DNA of 64,000 nt from Dehalococcoidales bacterium (GTDB lineage Bacteria > Chloroflexota > Dehalococcoidia > Dehalococcoidales > UBA2162): the NCBI GenBank assembly GCA_030690265.1, contig JAUYHA010000155.1, forward strand, positions 59,270-123,269. Direction: 5' to 3'. A model generated the notes under the pieces. The model worked only from the letters and a program-made list of their open reading frames with translations, was not told where the DNA came from and made no database searches. Both the position numbers and the translations under genes were made by a program. Shown here one piece after another: positions 34,096 through 41,592 of this stretch (position 1 is its first letter; the number at the start of each line of letters is the position of its first letter).

Positions 34096-34463
34096 GTCGC
34101 CTTTTCGCCTTTAGGTGTAAAGATGAGTAATCCTCCGGCGAGGATGACTCCGAAAATTACGCTTGTGAGGGCAAGCCCCCATTCTTCGGCGCCGGTGATA
34201 CCGTTAAACAGACCCACCAGGGCGCTCAATCCAAAAGCGACTATGAAGGCACGAATCGCCGCCACATTTTTCGCAGGATTGCGAAAAGCGTACCAGGCCA
34301 GTACAGCCAGGGCTATGAAAGTCGCTCCCATATACCTTGCTGAGGGTGCATCTTGCGGTCCCATTTTGATTTCCGCCATCTGGCCCGGCATGAAGAGTAA
34401 AACCAGCCCATAGACTACGGAAATGACGAAGCTGATGAAGAGAAACACCTTGATTCCTCGCAT
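34092..34463 (-). CDS. Small four-helix membrane protein, function unknown
   Basis: About 123 residues with four hydrophobic segments (near 4-24, 43-63, 71-91, 95-115), including FISFVISVVYGLVLLFMPGQMAEI. It looks like DUF4345-type or DoxX-like small membrane proteins, but no signature is decisive. ATG 34463 lies behind AAGGAGG. The longer frame to 34520 has none. The stop codon TAG (34092-34094) is inside the CTAG boundary of MITE copy B. Confidence 0.75.
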   Translation of the reverse strand: MRGIKVFLFISFVISVVYGLVLLFMPGQMAEIKMGPQDAPSARYMGATFIALAVLAWYAFRNPAKNVAAIRAFIVAFGLSALVGLFNGITGAEEWGLALTSVIFGVILAGGLLIFTPKGEKAT

Positions 34464-34573
34464 TGCAAGCCTCCTTAATGAGAATGACGAATTTATAACA
34501 CGCCAATTTCGCTTTGTCAACAGGCGAAGGCTGGCAAAACCACGCTATGTGTTCCTTACGGCGATATGACTGC

Positions 34574-34999
34574 CTAGATATACCAGTTAACATCGGCGGC
34601 GCTGGCAATCGGTAAGAAGGCTGCCAGCCCCTTAACGCTATCTATTTCCGGCACCAGCTCATCAAACCCGATATTCAAGGCGGCCATTGCGTTAGGGCAA
34701 GCATATATCTTCACCCCCAGCTTTTTGGCATTATCCAGTTGGTCTTGAAGAGACTGGATTCCTCCTGACTTTAGCCCCCTCTCTATACTTTCCTTCAAAA
34801 CGCTCGCTGTTTCTTCGCCGATTTCTGATAGACGCCCCCTGGTAAACCTTCTCAAGCCTTCGAAGGCCACCAGCATATCCACTCTCATCCCTGAGGCTGA
34901 GGCTACCAGGGCGATGGAAAGAGCGTAGGAAACCCTGTCATAAGCACCGCTGTGCAGGATTATAGCGACCTTTCTGCTGCCAGACTCTTGCTCGGCCAA
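34574..34999 (-). CDS. DsrE-family protein
   Basis: A 141-residue DsrE/F-fold protein: KVAIILHSGAYDRVSYALSIALVASASGMRVDMLVAFEGLRRF, then KLGVKIYACPNAMAALNIGFDEL. One cysteine (in YACPNAM) sits where DsrE-like carriers hold the persulfide. Start is a TTG three bases after the hemerythrin stop, so the two are coupled. Distinct from the DsrE2-like gene at 16934. Confidence 0.82.
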   Translation of the reverse strand: MAEQESGSRKVAIILHSGAYDRVSYALSIALVASASGMRVDMLVAFEGLRRFTRGRLSEIGEETASVLKESIERGLKSGGIQSLQDQLDNAKKLGVKIYACPNAMAALNIGFDELVPEIDSVKGLAAFLPIASAADVNWYI

Positions 35000-35002
35000 G
35001 TT

Positions 35003-35491
35003 CTAGCTTCTCTCCCTAATGGTATCCGCCCATCGAAGCAAGGGCACTCCCTGTTCGCGGGCTTGAGCAAAGCGTTCGCCAAGCTGGTTAAGCTTTTCTC
35101 GGGAGAAACGCTCCGCCAGTATGTTCAGACCGTCACAGTTACTCACATGCACTAGAAGTGCTCTGGCGGCTCTGGCAACGGTCTTGCCTTCCTCTGGAGT
35201 TAGAGATTGTTTAGACAGTAGCTCGGCCGCTGTCCTGGCCGTGGTGATAACCCCGTCATGCTCACCAATTAGGCTGTCCACATAATCTCCCAGAAATTCT
35301 TTTAAAGAAGGGTAGAGGGTCTCTTCCTCATAGCGAAAGTGAGGGCCCACAGCCACATCTATTTTCCCGAGTATTTCTCTAGCCTTTCCCAGGTCGCCGG
35401 CTTCAGCCGCCTGAGCCAGCTCAAGCAGACCATCACGCACTTTTCGGTGGTCTTCCCGGAACTCGACAATTGGGTCCAGTTTCGTACTCAT
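35003..35491 (-). CDS. Hemerythrin-like (HHE) di-iron protein
   Basis: A 162-residue helical bundle with hemerythrin-type ligands: EDHRKVRD near residue 14, HFRYEEETLYP near 52-62, and EHDGV near 77. The fourth helix shows HVSNCDGLNIL, where the family usually has H-x-x-x-E/D. It would bind a di-iron centre for O2 or NO handling. ATG follows GGAGG. First gene of a pair with the DsrE-family gene, with the FmdE-like gene just upstream on the same strand. Confidence 0.9.
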   Translation of the reverse strand: MSTKLDPIVEFREDHRKVRDGLLELAQAAEAGDLGKAREILGKIDVAVGPHFRYEEETLYPSLKEFLGDYVDSLIGEHDGVITTARTAAELLSKQSLTPEEGKTVARAARALLVHVSNCDGLNILAERFSREKLNQLGERFAQAREQGVPLLRWADTIRERS

Positions 35492-35523
35492 TTCTCGCCT
35501 CCTCGAATAATATTATTTGTAGT

Positions 35524-35541
35524 GATGCCAGCACTGGCATC
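35524..35541. other. Perfect 8-bp inverted repeat between minus-strand genes
   Basis: GATGCCAG-CA-CTGGCATC lies between the FmdE-like gene end (35566) and the hemerythrin start (35491). It could be a weak terminator, although no T-run follows, or an operator. Confidence 0.3.
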
Positions 35542-35565
35542 ATTGTGCCCAGTATCCTGGAATGC

Positions 35566-36237
35566 TTATCCAGTTGCTTGCCTGTCTTCTATCTGTAACC
35601 ATTGTTCGATGCTATCTTTTCTAATAAGCATATTTTCTACTTTTCCCATCCACAGGTCCTGAAATCTCTTTTTCTCTTCTTCAGTGGCCGCTTCCCAGAT
35701 AACCGGGTGCATCAGCCGGCCGAGTTCTTCAACCTTCTCTTTGGCAAAGGGGATTCGCTGAGGGTAAAATCTGACCAGCACTTTTTTATTGTTATCCGTT
35801 CTACTAAACTCAAAGCACATTGCCTCGGGGTCAATCTTTTCCGGCTTAAATCGCAGCAGGTCTTTTCTTTTGAACAAATGACCCAGCCCTTTGAAACCGG
35901 TCTCTCCCGCGGCGCCGGTAAGGAAGCTGAAAACCTGAGCCATTACCCCGTACACTCCTTCAGCCGGTCCCCCGTATACGGTGACGGCAATTTCGCCTCT
36001 GACCGGGATTTCATCTCCGTACAACCTCTGCAGGGCTGCCTGGCAACAGATGTAAGCTCCGGTCACGGTGGGGCAGGCATGACCGGCCATTTTCACCGCA
36101 TCAATGTAGGTGTATTCCAGGACGGCGTCCTTTTCCTGAAACGCTCCCAGAGTCTCCGCCAGCGGCTCTTTAAACCTCATTGGCCTGGCTTCCTTCATAA
36201 AGTCCCGAAAGGTATTATTCATCTCCTTGCTTACCAC
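35566..36237 (-). CDS. FmdE-like metal-binding protein
   Basis: A 223-residue soluble protein. The segment MAGHACPTVTGAYICCQAALQRLYGDEIPVRGEIAVTVYGG resembles the GHxCPG-type site of FmdE-family proteins, which bind metal and occur with molybdenum or tungsten formylmethanofuran dehydrogenases. No such dehydrogenase is here, and the rest of the protein is not recognisable. Start unclear: GTG 36237 and ATG 36222 both lie close to AAGG-rich sequence. Grouped with hemerythrin and DsrE on one strand, suggesting redox or sulfur stress. Confidence 0.65.
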   Translation of the reverse strand: MVSKEMNNTFRDFMKEARPMRFKEPLAETLGAFQEKDAVLEYTYIDAVKMAGHACPTVTGAYICCQAALQRLYGDEIPVRGEIAVTVYGGPAEGVYGVMAQVFSFLTGAAGETGFKGLGHLFKRKDLLRFKPEKIDPEAMCFEFSRTDNNKKVLVRFYPQRIPFAKEKVEELGRLMHPVIWEAATEEEKKRFQDLWMGKVENMLIRKDSIEQWLQIEDRQATG

Positions 36238-36364
36238 CCTTATCGTCTCATAATATATATTCTATACATCGATTTACTCTGGCTGATACGACTTTTGTCT
36301 CAATCTTTCTTTAACTAACCTCGTAGAACCCTATAGCCAACTGGCGATAAATAGAATACGAATA

Positions 36365-36394
36365 TTGACAATGAGCAAATATTCTTGATATATT
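36365..36394 (+). promoter_or_regulatory. Promoter for PAS histidine kinase
   Basis: Perfect TTGACA (36365-36370), an 18-base spacer and TATATT (36389-36394), leaving a leader of about 130 bases before the GTG at 36531. No riboswitch or attenuator structure was recognised in the leader. Confidence 0.5.
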
Positions 36395-36530
36395 ACAGCG
36401 TTAACCAGATGCACGGAATGAAATACCAATACAAGACCAATAACTATAGTGATAATTCCCTTGTTCATGGGAGGATTCCATTGTCGCCACCAAGAATATA
36501 TGAGCCTCCAGGCAAGGAGGTGAGTATGCA

Positions 36531-38723
36531 GTGAGGCTGCATCGAGACGGCTATTTCTGGATGATAGTCTTCTTCATCGTCGTTACTTTACTTCTCACCT
36601 ATGGGGTCGAAAGCTATCTGCTGGATGAAGGGCTTAAAGAGCAGTGGCACCTGACCCTGGTACTGATGCGAGATATCTTACTGGTAATGGCGGTGACAGT
36701 TGCAGGCTTGAGATTTGGCTTCAGAGCGGGGCTGGGCACCTGGTTAGCGAGCGGACTAATCCTGGCGCCCCATATTATTATTGAGGCAGTCGTCTGGAGC
36801 GAAGGGATAGCGGCCGTAGTGCATTCTGCCATGCTTGGTGCAATTGCACTTCCCCTTCTCTGGCTGGCTTCGTATCAGCGGAGAGTCACAATGGCATTGC
36901 GAAAGAGCGAAGAGAACTTCCGCCGTTCTCTGGATGATTCACCGCTAGGCATACGCATTGTCAATGAAGATGGTGAAACAATTTATGCCAACCAGGCGAT
37001 GCTGGACATTTACGGCTACAATATTGAAGAGCTAAAGACGGCACCCACTCAAAAACGCTACACTCCACAGAGCTACGCCGAACACCATCTAAGGAGAGAG
37101 GGGAGAGAGCGCGGCGAGCATGTTCCATCAAGCTATGAAATAAGTATCGTACGCAAGGATGGTGAAATCCGCCACCTTGAAGTTTTCCGTAAAGAAGTGC
37201 TCTGGAATGGACAGACAGAGTTCCAGGTACTCTATAACGATGTCACCGAGCGCAAAAGGGCCGAAGAAGCATTGCGTAACAGTGAGCACTACTACCGCTC
37301 GCTAATTCACCAGATGCATGAAGATATTGTGGTAATAGACCGGGAATACATAATCACTGATATTAATAACAATTTCATGGTAACAAGCGGTATGCCTCGT
37401 GAGCAGGTTATTGGCCGTCACTGCTATGAGGTCACTCACAAAGTCGATATACCCTGTGACCAGATTGGAGAGCAATGCTCACTGAAGGAGGTGTTCAGGG
37501 ATGGGCAACCGCGTAACTGCCAGCACACCCATCTGAAAGCAGATGGCTCTGAGGTAGTGGTGGATATCCTGCTATCTCCACTTAAAAATACAGAAGGGAG
37601 TATTACTCATATTGTTGAGGCAATGCGGGATATCACCGAGCTTAAGCAGGCGGAAGAACAAATAAGACAGACGGCTAGAGAGTGGCAGGTAGCCTTTGAC
37701 TCCATTCCGGACTGGGTCTCGATTCACGATAGAGATTTCAAGATTGTCAGGGCGAACAAAGCCCTGGCTGATGCAATCAAGATGAACCCTGAAGAAATTA
37801 TCGGCAGGTACTGCTTTGAGGTGATACATGGGGAGAAAGAAGCGAACCAATACTGTGCTCACGCCCAAGCCCTGGAAACAGGAAAGCCGTCCCGGAGGGA
37901 ATTTTTTAATCCGCACCTGGGGATTTATATGGAGATGCTTTGTTCACCGATATTTAATGATAATGGTGAGATTAGTACAACCGTCCATATTGGCCGTGAC
38001 ATCACCGAGCGCAAGAAAATGGAGGCGCAGATGATGATCACTGACCGGCTGGCTTCTATTGGAGAGTTAGCTTCCGGTATTGCCCATGAACTCGTTAATC
38101 CATTAACCGGCGTTATCGGCTTTTCTGACCTGCTTATGGGGAAAAAAGACCTGCCTGAAGATATCAGAGAAGACCTCTCTGTCATCAAAAGGGAGGCCCT
38201 GCGGGCTACTCAGGTAGCCAGAAATCTGCTCATCTTTGCTCGCAGGCATCCCGATGAAAAGCTTCCCACCGATATCAACAAGGCAATCCAGCCCGTGCTG
38301 GAACTGCGCGCCTATGAACAAAGAGTGAGCAATATTGAAGTGATAACCCGCCTTGCCGCCGACCTGCCTCCGGTGCTGGCAAATGAGTTCCAGCTTCAAC
38401 AGGTCTTCATCAATATCATTCTTAACGCCGAATTCTTTATGATTGAGTCGCGTGGCCGGGGCACTCTTACTATTGAGACGGAGCAGTATGGAAAAGCCGT
38501 CCGCGCTTCCTTCGCCGATGACGGACCCGGTATTGCTCCCGAGCACCTGACCCATATCTTCGACCCGTTCTACACCACTAAAGAAGTGGGTAAAGGAACC
38601 GGGCTTGGCTTAAGCATCTGTTATGGAACAATCACCGAACATGGCGGCAGAATATGGGCCGAGAGCGAGCTTGGTAAAGGGGCTACCTTTATCATTGAGT
38701 TGCCCGTACACGAAGAAAAATAG
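36531..38723 (+). CDS. Multi-PAS sensor histidine kinase
   Basis: A 730-residue kinase. Three hydrophobic segments lie within 8-115, followed by PAS domains at about 126-245, 250-375 and 383-497. The His box has His519 (SGIAHELVNPLTGVIGF) and the ATPase domain has FADDGPGI and GTGLGLSICYG. PAS2 carries Cys298, 309, 316 and 330 in a CYEVTH...PC...QCSL pattern, and PAS3 carries Cys428 and 442. Such Cys-rich PAS domains are known in anaerobes and could bind a metal or sense redox. GTG start behind AAGGAGG. The receiver at 38745 follows by 21 bases. Confidence 0.92.
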   Translation: MRLHRDGYFWMIVFFIVVTLLLTYGVESYLLDEGLKEQWHLTLVLMRDILLVMAVTVAGLRFGFRAGLGTWLASGLILAPHIIIEAVVWSEGIAAVVHSAMLGAIALPLLWLASYQRRVTMALRKSEENFRRSLDDSPLGIRIVNEDGETIYANQAMLDIYGYNIEELKTAPTQKRYTPQSYAEHHLRREGRERGEHVPSSYEISIVRKDGEIRHLEVFRKEVLWNGQTEFQVLYNDVTERKRAEEALRNSEHYYRSLIHQMHEDIVVIDREYIITDINNNFMVTSGMPREQVIGRHCYEVTHKVDIPCDQIGEQCSLKEVFRDGQPRNCQHTHLKADGSEVVVDILLSPLKNTEGSITHIVEAMRDITELKQAEEQIRQTAREWQVAFDSIPDWVSIHDRDFKIVRANKALADAIKMNPEEIIGRYCFEVIHGEKEANQYCAHAQALETGKPSRREFFNPHLGIYMEMLCSPIFNDNGEISTTVHIGRDITERKKMEAQMMITDRLASIGELASGIAHELVNPLTGVIGFSDLLMGKKDLPEDIREDLSVIKREALRATQVARNLLIFARRHPDEKLPTDINKAIQPVLELRAYEQRVSNIEVITRLAADLPPVLANEFQLQQVFINIILNAEFFMIESRGRGTLTIETEQYGKAVRASFADDGPGIAPEHLTHIFDPFYTTKEVGKGTGLGLSICYGTITEHGGRIWAESELGKGATFIIELPVHEEK

Positions 38724-38744
38724 ATAATAAGGGGAGAAGCGGAA

Positions 38745-39134
38745 ATGTCAAAGCTAAATGAGAACAGAATCCTTATTATTGAAGATGAACCAATTGTCTC
38801 CAGTGCTTGCCAGCGAGTCCTGTGTGACAGGGGGTTTGAAGTTGATATTGCTGGTGATGGAAAATCAGCTCAAGAGTTGATTAAAAAACAGGAGTATCAG
38901 CTGCTGCTGCTTGACATCGGAATCCCGATAATGAACGGTATTGAACTCTATGACTGGCTGCAAGAGAAATACCCGCAGCTTGCCAAAAGGGTTATTTTCA
39001 TGACAGGGAACATAATGGACAGTGACACAATGTCTTTTATGGAACGAAGCGGTCAACCCTACCTGCCGAAACCCTTCAGCCCTGACGAACTGGTAGAGAC
39101 AGTAAAGGAAAGCCTGAAACAGATACAAAGATGA
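38745..39134 (+). CDS. Single-domain response regulator (receiver only)
   Basis: A 129-residue receiver with acidic pocket ED near residues 13-14, phospho-acceptor Asp in LLLDIGIPIMNG, FMTG and Lys in LPKPFSP. No output domain. ATG lies behind GGGGAGAAG, 21 bases after the PAS kinase, so it is its cognate receiver. Both two-component pairs in this window thus end in receiver-only proteins. Confidence 0.93.
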   Translation: MSKLNENRILIIEDEPIVSSACQRVLCDRGFEVDIAGDGKSAQELIKKQEYQLLLLDIGIPIMNGIELYDWLQEKYPQLAKRVIFMTGNIMDSDTMSFMERSGQPYLPKPFSPDELVETVKESLKQIQR

Positions 39135-39268
39135 CGCGAAACTAAACTTCGTGCTTGAAGCAATAGTTTATTTACGAAATAGCACAAGAGAACCCAAATT
39201 GACTCTACCTATCAAGAGTGATATTATTAGGTAAAGGGTGGTTAAGTGAACCCTATTACCGAGATAAG

Positions 39269-39871
39269 ATGTCAGCACTAACTGAGCTTGGGAAGGAAAT
39301 CGCTCTTTGCCAGCAGTGTGAAATAGCCAAACAACGAACCAATGCGGTACCGGGTGAAGGGGCGGAGGATGCTGAGATAATGTTTATCGGGGAAGCACCG
39401 GGCTGGCACGAAGACCAGCAGGGACGCCCCTTTGTTGGTCCGGCGGGACAGTATCTGGATAAACTGCTCGCCTTAATTAACCTGAAGCGCCAGCAGGTCT
39501 ATATTACCAATATAGTTAAGACCCGCCCGACCGGAAACCGTGACCCCCTGCCTGTAGAAATAAGCAACTGCCGCAAGTGGCTGGAAAAACAGATTGAGAT
39601 AATCCGCCCCAAAATGATTGTCACCCTCGGGCGCTATTCCATGGAGATGTTCTTCCCCGGTAAGAGCATCAGCAAGATTCACGGCACTTTCCAGAAGCAG
39701 GATAATGTTATCTACTACGCTATGTATCACCCGGCGGCGGCTCTTCATCAGCAAAGCTTACGCCAGACAATAGAAGCGGATATGCTCAAAATTCCCCAGC
39801 TTTTAGCCCAAACGAAAGAAATTACCGAAGCCGAACCGGAGACTCAGCAGCTAAATATGTTCGAGCTTTGA
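39269..39871 (+). CDS. Type-4 uracil-DNA glycosylase
   Basis: Excises uracil from DNA. Core motifs are GEAPGWHEDQQGRPFVGPAGQYLD and the C-terminal MYHPAAALHQ. The family's 4Fe-4S cluster uses four cysteines. Here Cys14, Cys17 and Cys101 are present, but the one in the VVKCRPPGNRDP loop is Thr85 (IVKTRPTGNRDP). The start at 39269 is chosen because it places the first pair at 14/17 as in characterised enzymes. The last residues QQLNMFEL resemble the QLxLF beta-clamp-binding peptide. Located ahead of rnj. Confidence 0.9.
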   Translation: MSALTELGKEIALCQQCEIAKQRTNAVPGEGAEDAEIMFIGEAPGWHEDQQGRPFVGPAGQYLDKLLALINLKRQQVYITNIVKTRPTGNRDPLPVEISNCRKWLEKQIEIIRPKMIVTLGRYSMEMFFPGKSISKIHGTFQKQDNVIYYAMYHPAAALHQQSLRQTIEADMLKIPQLLAQTKEITEAEPETQQLNMFEL

Positions 39872-39907
39872 AACTATAAAAATAAGAGAGGTTTGAATAT
39901 AGAAAAA

Positions 39908-41566
39908 ATGCCCAAGCCAAGATTGAAAATAATCCCTCTCGGCGGGCTGGGTGAAATAGGTAAGAATATGATGGTGATGGAGTATGAGGATGATATCATC
40001 ATCATCGATGCCGGACTTATGTTTCCCGAAGAAGAGATGCCGGGTATTGACCTGATTATTCCTGATATCAGCTATCTGTTAGAGAAGCAGGAAAAGATAA
40101 GGGGTATCATCATTACCCACGGTCATGAAGACCACATCGGAGCTTTGCCTTATCTCTTGCCCCAGCTCAAAGTGCCAGTCTATTCCACCAAGCTTACCAG
40201 GGGGCTTATCTCTATTAAATTGAAAGAGCAAAAGGCACTTTCCGAAGCTAGCCTGAGACTGGTGCCCTTTGGTGGGAAGATTACCCTGGGTAAATTCAGG
40301 GTGGAGTTCTTCTCGGCCTGCCACAGCATACCTGATTCAGCCGGGCTAATCATCCAGACACCGATTGGCACTGTAGTTCACAGCGGTGATTTTAAACTTG
40401 ACTATACTCCGGTTGATGGTAAACCAATGGCTTTATCCAGGCTAGCTCAGCTAGGCGGACGGGGAGTTTTACTCCTCCTTGCCGACTCTACTTACGTTGA
40501 GCAACCTGGTTATACTCCGTCAGAGGGAATGGTTGGGGAAACCCTCGACCGTATAATTGCTGAAGCACCGGGAAGAGTAATTATCACTACCTTTTCATCG
40601 CTGGTCTCGCGTATTCAGCAGGTCATTGATGCCGCCGCCAAACACCAGCGTCGTGTTTTTATTATCGGGCGCAGTATGAGCGACACGACACGCATGGCAC
40701 TAGAATTAGGCTATCTTCACAACCCTGACGGTGTCCTGACCCGGCTGGATGAAATGCGGGGTTTGCCCCATAACAAAGTCGTCCTGCTAACTACCGGAAG
40801 CCAGGGAGAGCCTACTTCGGCCCTGGTTCGTATAGCTAACCGGGATAACCGTCAGGTCCATATCATTCCCGGAGATACCGTGGTTATCTCAGCAAGTCCT
40901 ATTCCGGGTAACGAGGCCGTCGTCAATAGAACGATAGATAATCTTTTCAAGCAAGGTGCCCAGGTGTTATACAGCAAGATAGCACCGGTTCATGTTCATG
41001 GGCACGCCAGCCAGGAGGAGCTAAAACTACTGCTAAACCTGACCAGGCCAAAGTTCTTCGTGCCGATACACGGTGAATACCGCCACCTGAGCTTGCATGC
41101 TAAATTAGCCCAGTCAGTAGGTATACCAAAGGGAAACACCTTTGTCCTTGAAGACGGCGATGTCCTTGAGCTTAACCAGCAGTCGGGCAAGATAACGGGG
41201 AAAATTGCTTCAAGCAATGTATATGTTGATGGTCTAAGTATGGGTGACATCGGCGGTGTTGTTCTCCGCGACAGGAAACTGCTGGCAAAAGATGGCATTG
41301 TGATAGTAATTACCGCTGTTAACGGTCAAACCGGGGAGCTGGTGGGGCGTCCGGACATTGTATCGCGTGGTTTTGTTGATACCAAAGAATCCAGCGATAT
41401 GCTGGAGGCAAGCCGTGACCTGGTAGTCAAAGCCCTGGACCATGGTGGTGCCCACCCGGCTGATTGGGGCTTTATCAATACTAAGATTAGAGATACTTTA
41501 AACAAGTTTTATTACCAGCAGACACGGTCCCGTCCCATGATTTTTCCCTTCGTAGTGAAGGTGTAA
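39908..41566 (+). CDS. rnj: Ribonuclease J
   Basis: A beta-CASP metallo-beta-lactamase ribonuclease (endo and 5'-exo) for mRNA decay and rRNA maturation. The opening LKIIPLGGLGEIGKNMMVMEY is diagnostic. The metal site is THGHEDHIG, SGDF and the late VHGHASQEELKLLLNLTRPKFFVPIHGEYRHL. Length is about 552. ATG 39908 gives the usual N-terminus. A TTG at 39893 is also in frame. Followed directly by ftsK. Confidence 0.95.
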   Translation: MPKPRLKIIPLGGLGEIGKNMMVMEYEDDIIIIDAGLMFPEEEMPGIDLIIPDISYLLEKQEKIRGIIITHGHEDHIGALPYLLPQLKVPVYSTKLTRGLISIKLKEQKALSEASLRLVPFGGKITLGKFRVEFFSACHSIPDSAGLIIQTPIGTVVHSGDFKLDYTPVDGKPMALSRLAQLGGRGVLLLLADSTYVEQPGYTPSEGMVGETLDRIIAEAPGRVIITTFSSLVSRIQQVIDAAAKHQRRVFIIGRSMSDTTRMALELGYLHNPDGVLTRLDEMRGLPHNKVVLLTTGSQGEPTSALVRIANRDNRQVHIIPGDTVVISASPIPGNEAVVNRTIDNLFKQGAQVLYSKIAPVHVHGHASQEELKLLLNLTRPKFFVPIHGEYRHLSLHAKLAQSVGIPKGNTFVLEDGDVLELNQQSGKITGKIASSNVYVDGLSMGDIGGVVLRDRKLLAKDGIVIVITAVNGQTGELVGRPDIVSRGFVDTKESSDMLEASRDLVVKALDHGGAHPADWGFINTKIRDTLNKFYYQQTRSRPMIFPFVVKV

Positions 41567-41592
41567 CTTTAAGCCTGACACCCGAGGATTTT

